DNA from: Sphaerotilus uruguayifluvii
GTDB taxonomy: Bacteria; Pseudomonadota; Gammaproteobacteria; Burkholderiales; Burkholderiaceae_C
NCBI RefSeq assembly: GCF_013294065.1
Contig: NZ_JABSNM010000008.1
Coordinates: 124,001-188,000 of the forward strand
Direction: 5' to 3'
Length of the DNA: 64,000 nt
Shown here: in pieces, positions 31,375 to 39,934 of the stretch
Position numbering within the stretch: position 1 is the stretch's first letter
How the letters are laid out: the number at the start of each line of letters is the position of its first letter
The notes under the pieces: generated by a model
Told to the model about the DNA's origin: nothing
Database searches by the model: none
Seen by the model: only the letters and a program-made list of their open reading frames with translations
Position numbers and translations under genes: made by a program

Positions 31375-32895
31375 TCAGCCCGGACCGGCGCGGTGGCGTG
31401 CCGCCCGGCTCGACAGCGCGTTCGGGAAATACATCGCCGTCAGGCTGCGGCTGTGCACCGGCGAGGCCTCGGTGACCGCGCCGGGGTCGTCGGTGTAGCG
31501 GCGCCAGTCGCGCACCCAGTGGATGTCGTCGCAGGCGTCGAGCAGCCCCATCGTCTCGCGGTCGCCCACCAGCACGCCCTGCACCCGCAGGCCCAGGCGC
31601 TCGCGGGCCTGGTCGAGCCGCGCCAGCGTGGCGGGCATGCAGCCGAACTCGCCGTCGGTGACGATCAGCAGGTCGGCCTGGTTCCAGCGCGCCTGGTGGA
31701 CACGCTCGACCGCGCGCTCGATCGGCGTCTGCACGTCGGTGCCGCCGTCGAAGGCCTGGCCCATCAGGTCCATCAGCGCCTGCAGGCCGCCCGGGCTCAG
31801 GTCGAGCTCGCGCTCGATCACCTCGCCGGGGCCGCCGAAGGCGATCAGCACGCAGCCACGCCGCTCGGCGTGCGCCGCGCGCATCGCGGCGATGACGACC
31901 GCGCGGGCGATGTTCTCGGGCGCGCCGCGCATCGAGCCGGAGGTGTCCAGGCACAGGATGAAGGGGCCGCGGCCGCGCGACTCGGGCTCGGGCGGGGTCG
32001 CGGCCGAGCGCGGCGGCGCGGCCGGATCATGGCGCCAGTCGGTCAGCACCGCCTCGGACTGCCAGCCCAGCAGCCGCGCCTCGGCCTGGCGCGCGCGCCA
32101 CAGCCGGCACAGCACCGGGTGGCGCAGCATGACCGCCTCGGAGGCCAGCATGCGGTCGATGCGCCCGGTGAGCTGCACGCCGGTGAGCTCGCCCGGCGCG
32201 TCGGGCAGGCGGGTCTCGACCGCGCGCAGGCCGGTCACCGCGCGCGCGTCCGGGCGCGGCTCCACGGCCGGCGCGGGCGCGGCCGTCTGGCGCTCGGCGC
32301 GGCCGAGCCGGCGGATCAGCGCGGCGAGCTGCGGCAGCTTCTCCAGCCAGGCCGCGGCCTGCTGCGCCTGGCGCCACGGGCGCGAGTTCAGGTGGCCGCG
32401 CAGCTGGTCCCAGCTCAGCCGCGACGGGTCGCCCAGGCTGTCGAGCAGCACGAAGCGCTCGTCCCAGCCGCTGCTCTCGAGCTGCCATTCGGCGCGGAAG
32501 TCGGCCGCGGCGAGTGCGATCGCCGCCGCGCGCTCGAGCCGCGGCTGGTGGTCGACGATGCGGTCCAGGTGCCACAGCAGCGTGCGCAGCACCTGCTCGG
32601 CCAGCGCCGGCACGCCCCGGCTCAGGCCCGGCAGGCCCAGCTCGGCCACGGCCACCCGCAGCGGCGCCAGCGCCTCGGCATCGCCGAAGTCGGCCTGGGG
32701 CCGCGGCAGCGTGCCGGCCTCCAGCGCCTGCTGCCAGCGCCGGGTGTCGCGCAGTCGGGCCTCGGCGTCGCCGACGCTGGCCACCAGCGCGGGCAGCCAC
32801 AGTTCGCGCGGCAGCTCGGCCAGCCGGTCGTAGGGCCGATCCGCCGGACCTGCCGGCACGGGCGGCTGGGCGAGGCCTGGGGATGGAGTGCGCAT
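31375..32895 (-). CDS. VWA-domain protein, ViaA-like partner of MoxR ATPase
   Basis: This 506-residue protein has a helical N-terminal part and a C-terminal von Willebrand A domain with the metal-ion site DTSGSM (DxSxS, about residue 325), the later Thr in FDGGTDVQTP and an Asp in IVTDGEFG. It matches the CoxE/ViaA group that works with MoxR/RavA ATPases, whose gene is 14 bases upstream. In E. coli the pair acts on respiratory complexes and aminoglycoside sensitivity; a chaperone role here is inferred. Confidence 0.8.
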   Translation of the reverse strand: MRTPSPGLAQPPVPAGPADRPYDRLAELPRELWLPALVASVGDAEARLRDTRRWQQALEAGTLPRPQADFGDAEALAPLRVAVAELGLPGLSRGVPALAEQVLRTLLWHLDRIVDHQPRLERAAAIALAAADFRAEWQLESSGWDERFVLLDSLGDPSRLSWDQLRGHLNSRPWRQAQQAAAWLEKLPQLAALIRRLGRAERQTAAPAPAVEPRPDARAVTGLRAVETRLPDAPGELTGVQLTGRIDRMLASEAVMLRHPVLCRLWRARQAEARLLGWQSEAVLTDWRHDPAAPPRSAATPPEPESRGRGPFILCLDTSGSMRGAPENIARAVVIAAMRAAHAERRGCVLIAFGGPGEVIERELDLSPGGLQALMDLMGQAFDGGTDVQTPIERAVERVHQARWNQADLLIVTDGEFGCMPATLARLDQARERLGLRVQGVLVGDRETMGLLDACDDIHWVRDWRRYTDDPGAVTEASPVHSRSLTAMYFPNALSSRAARHRAGPG

Positions 32896-32909
32896 GACTG
32901 CGGCCGTGC

Positions 32910-34346
32910 TCAGGCCTCGAGCGCGACCGGCGTCGGCGTGGCGGGCGGCTCGGCGCCGGGCGCCTCCTCCAGCGGCAGCGCCTCGAAGCCCTGGCGCACG
33001 GCGCCCAGCCGCGCCAGCAGCGCGTCGAGCACCAGCGCGGTGTGCGCATGCGCGGCCAGCAGCGCCGCCACGCGCGACGGCGCCATCCACAGGCGGCCCT
33101 CGAGCCGCGCCGCCAGCGCCTCGGCCGCGGCGACGGCGGCCTCGCGGTGCGGCCGTGCGGCGGCGATCGTCTCGTCGACCTGCGCGACGCGGGCCGCCAC
33201 ATGCACCGCGCTCCAGCGCCGGCGCGACGAGGCCTCGAGCTGGCGGGCCAGCAGCCGCATCGAGCCGGCGGCGCCGTCGTCGTCGCGGCCGCCGCCGATC
33301 GCGCGGGCCAGCGCCATCTTGCCGGCGCTGTCGCTCTCGCCGTCGGCCTCGGCGCGCTGCTCGAGCTCGAGCTGGCGCTCGAAGGCCTCGACCGCGCGGG
33401 TCAGCCACGGTGCATCCTGCGGCACCGCCTGCGCGATCTCGCGCGCGAACCAGTCCTGCAGCGCCGGCGCCAGCTCCGGCCGAGGCGCGGCCGCCTGCGG
33501 CGCGAGCCACAGGTCGAGCGCGTCGACCTGCGCGCGGCCCTCGGTGGCGGCGGCCACCCGCATCAGGCCGACGAGCTGGCGCCAGCGCCGGTCCGACAGC
33601 GCCTGCGGCGGCGTCTGCGCCGCCAGCCAGGCGCGCAGGCGTCGCAGCGCCTCGACAGCGTCGTCGCCGAGTCCGACCTGCGCGGCCGCCGTGGCGACCG
33701 CCTCGCGCTCGGCCGGGCGCAGCGGCTCGGCCGGCACGGGCGCGGGCCGGTCGGCCAGGCGCAGCAGCGCCTCGAAGGCCTCGTCGCCGACCGGCGCGAT
33801 CGGCAGCCGCACCAGGAAGCGGTCGAAGAAGGCCTGCAGCGTCTCGTCGCCCGGCACCTCGTTGCTGGCCCCGACGACGCTGACCAGCGGCACCGTCGTG
33901 CGGCCGCTGCCGTTGTCGAACTCGCGTTCGTTGAGCAGCGTCAGCAGCGTGTTGAGAATGGCCGAATTCGCCTTGAAGACCTCGTCGAGGAAGGCGATGC
34001 CCGCCTCGGGCAGGAAGCCGGCGGTCAGGCGCTCGTAGCGGTCGTTCTCCAGCGCCTTCAGCGACAGCGGGCCGAACAGCTCCTCCGGCGTCGAGAAGCG
34101 GGTGAGCAGCCGCTCGAAGTAGGTCGCGCCCTCGAAGGCGCGGTGCAGCCGGCGCGCCAGCTCGCTCTTGGCGGTGCCGGGCGGGCCCAGCAGCAGCACA
34201 TGCTCGCCGGCCAGCGCGGCCAGCAGCGCCAGGCGGACTTCGGCGTCGCGTTCGAGCAGGCCGTCGCCGAGGGTGGCGATCAGCGCGTTCAGGCGGTCGG
34301 GGCAGGGCAGGGACGGGGCGGCAGCGGCGGGGCAGGCGGGCGACAT
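32910..34346 (-). CDS. MoxR-family AAA+ ATPase, RavA-like
   Basis: This 478-residue ATPase has Walker A GPPGTAKS (about residues 51-58), Walker B IAFLDEVFKAN, sensor 1 GASNEVP and a C-terminal extension with helices, as in RavA (E. coli 498). AAA+ RavA forms hexamers acting with ViaA. The ATG at 34346 is chosen; its ribosome-binding site is weak. It forms a two-gene unit with the VWA gene. Confidence 0.85.
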   Translation of the reverse strand: MSPACPAAAAPSLPCPDRLNALIATLGDGLLERDAEVRLALLAALAGEHVLLLGPPGTAKSELARRLHRAFEGATYFERLLTRFSTPEELFGPLSLKALENDRYERLTAGFLPEAGIAFLDEVFKANSAILNTLLTLLNEREFDNGSGRTTVPLVSVVGASNEVPGDETLQAFFDRFLVRLPIAPVGDEAFEALLRLADRPAPVPAEPLRPAEREAVATAAAQVGLGDDAVEALRRLRAWLAAQTPPQALSDRRWRQLVGLMRVAAATEGRAQVDALDLWLAPQAAAPRPELAPALQDWFAREIAQAVPQDAPWLTRAVEAFERQLELEQRAEADGESDSAGKMALARAIGGGRDDDGAAGSMRLLARQLEASSRRRWSAVHVAARVAQVDETIAAARPHREAAVAAAEALAARLEGRLWMAPSRVAALLAAHAHTALVLDALLARLGAVRQGFEALPLEEAPGAEPPATPTPVALEA

Positions 34347-34388
34347 GGGGCCCCATTCTCGGCGCACGTCGGTAGCCCGGCAACCTGT

Positions 34389-34403
34389 CACGTCCCGGAC
34401 GTG
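34389..34403. promoter_or_regulatory. Perfect palindrome between ravA-like and phoD-like genes
   Basis: CACGTCC-C-GGACGTG is a 7-base inverted repeat with one central base in the 110-base divergent intergenic region. It is a plausible dimeric-regulator site; the regulator is unknown. Confidence 0.35.
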
Positions 34404-34456
34404 GGCCCTGGCGAGAATCGGGACCGTCGTTGCCTTGCTGCCCCGGAGTTGCCGCC

Positions 34457-36250
34457 ATGCCGCTGAATCGTCGTCAGTTTCTGTCCCGCTCCGCGTTCTT
34501 CGCGGTCGTGCCGGCCGCCCTCACGGCCTGTGGCGGCGGTGGGGATGCGGATGACGGGGGGACCGCTCCCGCCACCGGCACCTACCGATTTCCGCAAGGC
34601 GTCGCCAGCGGCGATCCGCGCCCGGACAGCGTCGTGTTCTGGAGCCGCTGCGTGCACGCCGACGGCACGGCGGCGGACGTCGCGCTGACGCTGGAGGTGT
34701 CGGCGCGCGAGGACTTCGCCAGCCTGCTCGCGTCGGTGGCGCTGAGCGCCCGCGCCACCTGGGACCACACGGTGCGCGCCAAGGTCACCGGCCTGCCGGC
34801 GGCGACGGCGCTGTACTACCGCTTCCGCGCCGGCGCCGACAGCAGCGCCGTCGGCCGCACCCGCACCGCGCCGGCCGCGGACGCCACGCCCGCGCAGGTC
34901 CGCTTCGCCTGGTTCACCTGCCAGGACTGGAGCGTCAACCACTGGGGCGCGATGGACCTGATCGCCGCCGGCGACCACGACTTCGTCGTCCACGTCGGCG
35001 ACTACATCTACGAGACCACCGGCGCGGCGTTCCAGGCCGGTGCGGCCGAGCCGGCGCACGGCGCGATCAGCCTGCCCGACGGCACGGCCCTGCCCGGCGG
35101 CGGGCGCTATGCGACGACGCTGGCCGACTACCGCACGCTCTACCGCACCTATCGCGGCGACGCCCGGCTGCAGGCGGTGCACGCGAAGTTCGCCTTCATC
35201 GGCATCTGGGACGACCACGAGTTCAGCGACGACTGCTGGCAGGACCACCAGACCTACACCAACGCCAACCTGCAGCAGACCGCGCGCCGCCGCGCCGCCA
35301 GCCAGGCCTGGGTCGAGTACATGCCGGTCGACTTCGGCGACGTCTCGTTCGACACCGCGAACGCGGCCTACGACAACCTGCGCATCTACCGCGACTTCCG
35401 CTTCGGCACGCTGATGCATCTGGTGATGACCGATCAGCGCCTCTACCGCGACGACCATGTGGTCGACGAGGCGACCCTCGCCGCTGCGCAGGGCCACGAT
35501 CTCGTCAACGGCAGCGACTCGCTCGGCGCGCGCTACTTCGTGCAGCAGCCGGTGCTGGCGCAGTTCGAGGCGGCCCGCACGGCGGCGCTGGGGCGCGCGC
35601 CCGGCGTGCTCGGCACGACGCAGACCGCCTGGTGGAAGACGACGATGAAGAATTCCCCGGCGACCTGGAAGGTCTGGGGCAACGAGGTCACGCTCGGCCG
35701 CATGTGGCTGGACCTGCGCACGCTGGCGCCGGCGCCGTACAACGCGCTCTACGTCGTCAACGCGGACGGCTGGGACGGCTACCCGACGCACCGCACCGAG
35801 CTGCTGAGCCACCTGAAGACGAACGCGATCCGCAACGTCGTCGCCATCACCGGCGACCTGCACGCCTTCCAGTGCCACGTCGTGCGCGACAACCCCGATC
35901 CGGCCGTCGGCACGCCGGTGCTGGTCGATTTCGTCAGCGCCGGCATCAGCAGCTCGAGCTTCTACAGCTACATCAAGGCCGGCGCCGGCGGCACGCCGCT
36001 GGCCGCGCTGGCGGCCACGCCGGCGGTGTTCGACGCGACGCTGAAGGCGCACAACCCGGATCTGCGCCATGGCGACCACGACGCGCAGGGCTATGCGTCG
36101 GCGGTCGTGACGGCGACGTCGTTCGACGTCACCTTCCACAAGGTGCGCCCGCTGAATGCGGAGGGCACGGCACCGGCCAGCCCGCTGCTGTCGGACACGC
36201 GCCTGACGGTGGCGGCAGGCAGCGCGTCGGTCAGCGTCGCCGCCGGCTGA
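34457..36250 (+). CDS. PhoD-like alkaline phosphatase, Tat-exported
   Basis: This 597-residue protein has the twin-arginine signal NRRQFLSRSAFF (residues 4-15) followed by a possible lipobox Cys (ALTAC). The PhoD N-terminal Fn3-like domain (FPQGVASGDPRPDSVVFWSR) and metallophosphatase core follow: WFTCQDWS, HVGDYIYE, GIWDDHEFSDD and TGDLHAFQ. PhoD enzymes release phosphate from phosphodiesters and monoesters in the periplasm using Fe/Ca. GGAG precedes the ATG at 34457. No Pho box was identified. Confidence 0.88.
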   Translation: MPLNRRQFLSRSAFFAVVPAALTACGGGGDADDGGTAPATGTYRFPQGVASGDPRPDSVVFWSRCVHADGTAADVALTLEVSAREDFASLLASVALSARATWDHTVRAKVTGLPAATALYYRFRAGADSSAVGRTRTAPAADATPAQVRFAWFTCQDWSVNHWGAMDLIAAGDHDFVVHVGDYIYETTGAAFQAGAAEPAHGAISLPDGTALPGGGRYATTLADYRTLYRTYRGDARLQAVHAKFAFIGIWDDHEFSDDCWQDHQTYTNANLQQTARRRAASQAWVEYMPVDFGDVSFDTANAAYDNLRIYRDFRFGTLMHLVMTDQRLYRDDHVVDEATLAAAQGHDLVNGSDSLGARYFVQQPVLAQFEAARTAALGRAPGVLGTTQTAWWKTTMKNSPATWKVWGNEVTLGRMWLDLRTLAPAPYNALYVVNADGWDGYPTHRTELLSHLKTNAIRNVVAITGDLHAFQCHVVRDNPDPAVGTPVLVDFVSAGISSSSFYSYIKAGAGGTPLAALAATPAVFDATLKAHNPDLRHGDHDAQGYASAVVTATSFDVTFHKVRPLNAEGTAPASPLLSDTRLTVAAGSASVSVAAG

Positions 36251-36265
36251 GGCTGGCGCCGGGAC

Positions 36266-36363
36266 CGGCCCTGCCGGTTCCGGCCTTCCCGCGACGATTC
36301 AGGAGCTGAGGTCTGGTACCGCGCGTCCATCTTCCGCCCCGAGGGGATGGCCGGGCGGCGTCC
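36266..36363 (+). repeat. Left direct repeat: degenerate copy of hlyD 5' region
   Basis: Three blocks match the DNA at and before the hlyD start in the same orientation. CGGCCCTGCCGGTTCCGGC (36266-36284) equals 41852-41870 exactly. 36278-36306 matches 41982-42010 at 27 of 29 bases. 36332-36363 matches 42064-42095 at 31 of 32 bases. The copy is internally shortened. It ends exactly where the hsdR remnant begins, so it marks the left edge of the accessory block. Confidence 0.8.
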
Positions 36364-37030
36364 AGCACGCGCACGAGGTCAGGGCCGTCTTCGCGCCAGG
36401 TCAGGTAATGGCGTTCGGGCGTGCCGATGGTGCTGTCGCGCAGGCCTTCGGTGTCGCTGCCGGCCATGACGAACTGCAGCGTCGAGAAGAAGCCTTCGAT
36501 GAATTTGGGTTTCTGGTTGTCGAGGTTCTGGCGGATGCCTTCGGACACCGAGACGGTGGAGCGTTTCAGCTCGATCATGGCCAGCGCAATGCCGTTGACA
36601 TAGAGCACGAGGTCGGGGCGCTTGGTGTGGGCGCGCGGGTCGTGCGGCTTGACGGTGACTTCCTCGGCGATGCCGAAGTGGTTGCGCTCGGGGTGTTTCC
36701 AGTCGATCAGCCAGACATCGCGGGTCTGCTCGCCCGCGTCGGGGCGCACCTTGACGCCGTAGCGCAGCAACTCGTACACGGCGCGGTTTCGGTCGTGCAG
36801 GCGCTGGACGCGGTCGTTGGCGGTTTGTTCCAGGTGTGGAATATGGCGCGGTTGGCGAGTGCGGCGTCCACGCCTTGCGCCAAGAGAAAAGCCCGCAGCA
36901 GGGCGGGCTCGATGTTGCGGTTGTCGGGGCGGTCGGACCAGCGGCCGAGGTAGGTGTAGGGGAGGGAGTCGGTGAAGATTCGGACGACACGGGCCTGGGT
37001 GGCCGACTCCTCCAGGTCATGGGTGTTCAT
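36364..37030 (-). pseudogene. hsdR remnant (type I restriction R subunit, N-terminal part)
   Basis: The reading frame begins [19 protein letters not shown] and continues to about 36835 (residues to AIFHTW). It then needs a one-base shift to reach [20 protein letters not shown], followed by [38 protein letters not shown] and YLTWREDGP. This is the HSDR_N nuclease domain with its D...E-x-K signature (DLVLYVNG...MIELKR). The gene is frameshifted and stops at the left repeat, so motor and C-terminal domains are absent. It is not expected to make a working enzyme. Confidence 0.85.
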
Positions 37031-37098
37031 CAGACAGGTTCCCCGGCGTCGTGTGGTTCTTGATGCGAGGGATTGTAGGTCTGACGGTGGTGCTGGCC

Positions 37099-37314
37099 TT
37101 ATCTGGTGGCGATCAGTACCCAGACATCGGAGCCATCGTCCTGGGATGCGACATCCGGATATTTTCCCGCGTCCGCTTCCTTGAGTTTTTTGTCCCAGGT
37201 CGCATCCCTGTAGGAATCCACTGTGGTCTGGAATCCCCTGGCGTCGAAATATTCAGCGCGATCTTGCGCGCCACTCCTTGAAGCGTGGATTTCTATCTCG
37301 ATGCTGTGTGGCAT
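37099..37314 (-). CDS. Small hypothetical protein, last gene of island
   Basis: This 71-residue acidic soluble protein begins [20 protein letters not shown] and ends [10 protein letters not shown] do not recognise it. GAGG sits about 7 bases before the ATG, and the gene follows the lipoprotein gene at a 23-base interval on the same strand in lower-GC DNA. It may be an alpha/beta fold protein; nothing more can be said. Confidence 0.55.
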   Translation of the reverse strand: MPHSIEIEIHASRSGAQDRAEYFDARGFQTTVDSYRDATWDKKLKEADAGKYPDVASQDDGSDVWVLIATR

Positions 37315-37337
37315 GACTAGCCTCGTCGTGTGAAGTG

Positions 37338-38165
37338 TTAAAGGGCGTCGAACAAGGGCTTGGCGGCGGATTCGTAATGGTCGGACAGGAAGGACCGCAA
37401 GTCCTGCTCATCTTGTGAGTTGATCACCCGTTCCTTGACTCCCGTGCCACCGAACTTGGCCTTGTCCGCGAGCGTTTTCAGGCTGTCTTTCGACAATACC
37501 TTATTCTTGTCGGTGACGGCATACATCACCCGATCGATCGCTGCGTCTTCTGCGGTGATTTTGGACCTCACGGCATCGGTCGCCTTTGGCGTGCTGGCGG
37601 TCGAGTTTTTCGATCCACCGGCCGTGTTGACGATCGACGATCCTTGTTCGGCCAGCACACGGGCCGCCAGACCGGTGGCAAAGAACTGGGCGAGCGCACC
37701 GCCTGCCGAGGCTTCCGGTTTTCCGGCCGCGGTGCCAGCAACACCCTTGCCTTCGCCGCTGAAGGTCGCCAGCACAGAATAGGTGTCCTCCGCGCCAGTC
37801 CCGTTGGTGCTGGTCGATCCCGCTTTTCCGGTGAACTTACAATCCATGACTTTAGGATCTTTCGATCCGGGAGTCACATTAACGGTATCGGGTGCTGTCG
37901 AATTTGAGCAGTCTGCCGGCAACATATCTGAAGACGTGTTCGATTTTCTGGTGTTGGCGAGCAATGGCATCCACACCGCCTCTTGGCGCTTGTATCCCAG
38001 CGTGACGCCGACAACGCCGGTGGGGTCTTGCGATACATCCAGTGCAATCTTGGTATTTGTTCCAAAAATTAGGGTATTGGTATGGTTGGGGGTGCTCTGG
38101 CACCCGCTGAGGACACCAAGTGCCAGCAGGATAGCGGAAGCGGGTATTTTCATGTGACGGGACAT
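37338..38165 (-). CDS. Lipoprotein of unknown function
   Basis: This 275-residue lipoprotein has a signal MSRHMKIPASAILLALGV then lipobox LSGC (Cys22). The region after it (NTLIFGTNTKIALDVSQ, VTLGYKRQEAVWMPL) is beta-rich, and Ala/Gly/Ser/Thr-rich middle parts follow. The C-terminal third is helical and charged. GGAGGAAAT directly before ATG 38165 fixes the start; a longer frame to 38198 is less likely. The family is not identified. It is encoded in the low-GC cassette, 51 bases behind the second lipoprotein gene. Confidence 0.7.
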   Translation of the reverse strand: MSRHMKIPASAILLALGVLSGCQSTPNHTNTLIFGTNTKIALDVSQDPTGVVGVTLGYKRQEAVWMPLLANTRKSNTSSDMLPADCSNSTAPDTVNVTPGSKDPKVMDCKFTGKAGSTSTNGTGAEDTYSVLATFSGEGKGVAGTAAGKPEASAGGALAQFFATGLAARVLAEQGSSIVNTAGGSKNSTASTPKATDAVRSKITAEDAAIDRVMYAVTDKNKVLSKDSLKTLADKAKFGGTGVKERVINSQDEQDLRSFLSDHYESAAKPLFDAL

Positions 38166-38216
38166 ATTTCCTCCAAGGATCGGGGTGAGAAATAACAAGT
38201 CTTGTGCCGGATGAGG

Positions 38217-38609
38217 TCAGGGCTGGGTTTGCGCCTTGGGTGCCACCATGCACAGCCGATCCGGGCTGATCTGGTGCTGGCTCAACAGGTTTTTCAACTG
38301 CTCCAGGCTCTTGTCCGAGTCGATCCAGACAATCATCTGGCAGCGCGACGCATCGCCAATGAGGGCCGTGGTTTCATCGACCCACCCTAGCGTGCCGCCT
38401 CGTGGTGACACCAGCAGACCCAGACCTCGGGCCTTGTAGATCAACGAGCCTTTGCCTTCCGCCGTCAGGTTGCTGCTGATGTGGGTGAAACCGATGTTCC
38501 TGGCTACGGTGATTTGTGTGCCGTCGTCGCTGCGGACGTAAACCGTTGTGCAGCCGAAGCCACTAATTGTGAAAAAAATCAGTAAACCCCATTTTTTAAA
38601 AATATTCAT
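38217..38609 (-). CDS. Small lipoprotein overlapping the M15 peptidase gene
   Basis: This 130-residue lipoprotein has signal KKWGLLIFFTISGFGC, with Cys20 as acylation site, and a soluble periplasmic part (TVYVRSDDGTQITVARN). The ATG overlaps the M15 gene stop by 4 bases (ATGA), so translation is coupled. A lipoprotein tied to an endolysin-like gene recalls phage o-spanins, but it is larger than Rz1 and not Pro-rich. Function is unknown. Confidence 0.7.
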   Translation of the reverse strand: MNIFKKWGLLIFFTISGFGCTTVYVRSDDGTQITVARNIGFTHISSNLTAEGKGSLIYKARGLGLLVSPRGGTLGWVDETTALIGDASRCQMIVWIDSDKSLEQLKNLLSQHQISPDRLCMVAPKAQTQP

Positions 38610-39070
38610 GGATATTTGGCCTTGGGCAACTCGTAATGCGGCCCATCAAGGAATACTTTTTTTCCGGCTCGTTTGCGTCTGGCCGAGTAGTCCGCTACAA
38701 GATCCTCGGTATGATCATTGGAGCTGGTGAAATCGATATCCCATGCTCCACCCCAGCGTAAAGGAATTTCCAATTCTTTCGCTGCTGTTCTGACAGCGTC
38801 AGCAATACGGTAAATTGGATCCCATTCCCAACGGAGTTTGCCGTTGATGACGGGTACCAAGTCGACAGCATGACCCGTCAGATGCCTTGAATCCAAAGTC
38901 TGACTGGCACCAGCTCTGACCAGTTCCTTTTGTTCCTCCAATGTTCGAATTCCGTCATGAACGGCAAATTCTTCTGCTGACAGTTCAGCCGCACGTCGAA
39001 TCACGGACACAAGGTCATCATGCACACCAGTCAGTTCTTTTAACGAACGCTCACTTAATTTGTAGGGCAT
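38606..39070 (-). CDS. M15-family endopeptidase, endolysin-like
   Basis: This 154-residue zinc peptidase is of the L-alanyl-D-glutamate endopeptidase type (phage T5 Lys, CwlK). The zinc-site motif SRHLTGHAVDL gives H63 and D70. The third ligand is H145 in LDGPHYELP. It also has RWGGAWD (about 105-111), as in phage endolysins. There is no signal peptide, as in phage enzymes that need a holin. GGAGAG precedes the ATG. It would cut peptidoglycan stem peptides; whether against self, prey or phage-infected cells is unknown. Confidence 0.8.
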   Translation of the reverse strand: MPYKLSERSLKELTGVHDDLVSVIRRAAELSAEEFAVHDGIRTLEEQKELVRAGASQTLDSRHLTGHAVDLVPVINGKLRWEWDPIYRIADAVRTAAKELEIPLRWGGAWDIDFTSSNDHTEDLVADYSARRKRAGKKVFLDGPHYELPKAKYP

Positions 39071-39117
39071 GGAATTCTCTCCGGTGATTGTTTGAATGTG
39101 GGGCGTTACTTAATATG

Positions 39118-39876
39118 TCATTTCTTGTGCTGATCGGTAAGCTGCTTAACTATCTCTTTGTCTGAGATCATTATGGCGCTGAATGTTATATTTTTATCGC
39201 TCCGCACAAAACCAGGAAGGCAATTCTTGCTTGATGTCCCGCAAAATACATCAATGTGCTGACCTTTGATTGCGCCGCCTGTGTCTCCAGCAAAGAAATA
39301 TCCGTCATGCTTTGCGGTTAAGCCTGTTGGTAGTTGAATCTCGATTCCGCGTGCCGTGGGGATATATATGACGCTGCCATAGGGGAGTGTCTTTCTGTCG
39401 ACAGCGATTGTCCGAAAAGGAATCAGTTGATAACCTGTGATGCCATCGCCGTAAATGCCATTTGCCTTCGTGAAAAATGATTTTCCTGTTCTGGTTATCC
39501 ATGGTTTTTTCAACGGGTCAATCCGCAAGACGGCGGCGCAATCCACATTATTTTTGCTGCCGATGCCGCCGTAATTTAGCGTCCGAGGTTCGCCGTTGAA
39601 GTCGACTTGTACAGTTCCTTCTATTGCAGCAAGGCACCAGTCCCTGGGTGAAACCTTGTCAGAAAGTGCTGTTCCGGTTTTGTCTTGGAATGGAATGCCG
39701 GTTGGTGTGCTGGGGGCCGCATGCACAAAGTAGTGGGTCGCCCAGAGTTGCAGTTGTTCGCCTGCCTCTGCCGAAGGTGGTGGCAACGAGAAGTCAGATG
39801 AGCTTTGTCCAGCACTTGTGGTTGCATGGGACAAGGTGATCGCAAGGCACAGATATTTCAGTATCGTCGACTGCAT
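39118..39876 (-). CDS. Secreted 3D-domain protein (MltA-like barrel)
   Basis: This 252-residue protein has a signal peptide (KYLCLAITLSHATTSAGQ). The C-terminal half is a 3D domain: IAVDRKTLPYGSVIYIP with D150, FFAGDTGGAIKG with D188, and HIDVFCG with D199, the three Asp that name the domain in MltA and Rpf-type wall enzymes. A peptidoglycan-active role is likely from family knowledge. The ATG at 39876 is preferred because the signal peptide starts there; an upstream in-frame ATG (39999) would overlap the TIR-like gene. Confidence 0.75.
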   Translation of the reverse strand: MQSTILKYLCLAITLSHATTSAGQSSSDFSLPPPSAEAGEQLQLWATHYFVHAAPSTPTGIPFQDKTGTALSDKVSPRDWCLAAIEGTVQVDFNGEPRTLNYGGIGSKNNVDCAAVLRIDPLKKPWITRTGKSFFTKANGIYGDGITGYQLIPFRTIAVDRKTLPYGSVIYIPTARGIEIQLPTGLTAKHDGYFFAGDTGGAIKGQHIDVFCGTSSKNCLPGFVRSDKNITFSAIMISDKEIVKQLTDQHKK

Positions 39877-39934
39877 GATTATTGCTTTGGAATGGTAATT
39901 TAAGAGTGTTGGTTTGATGTGGCTTTGCCAACTG

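Noticed and set aside
38217-38609. Rz1-type spanin assignment
   Set aside because: It is about twice the size of Rz1, not Pro-rich, and not nested in an Rz gene; it is kept as an unknown lipoprotein.
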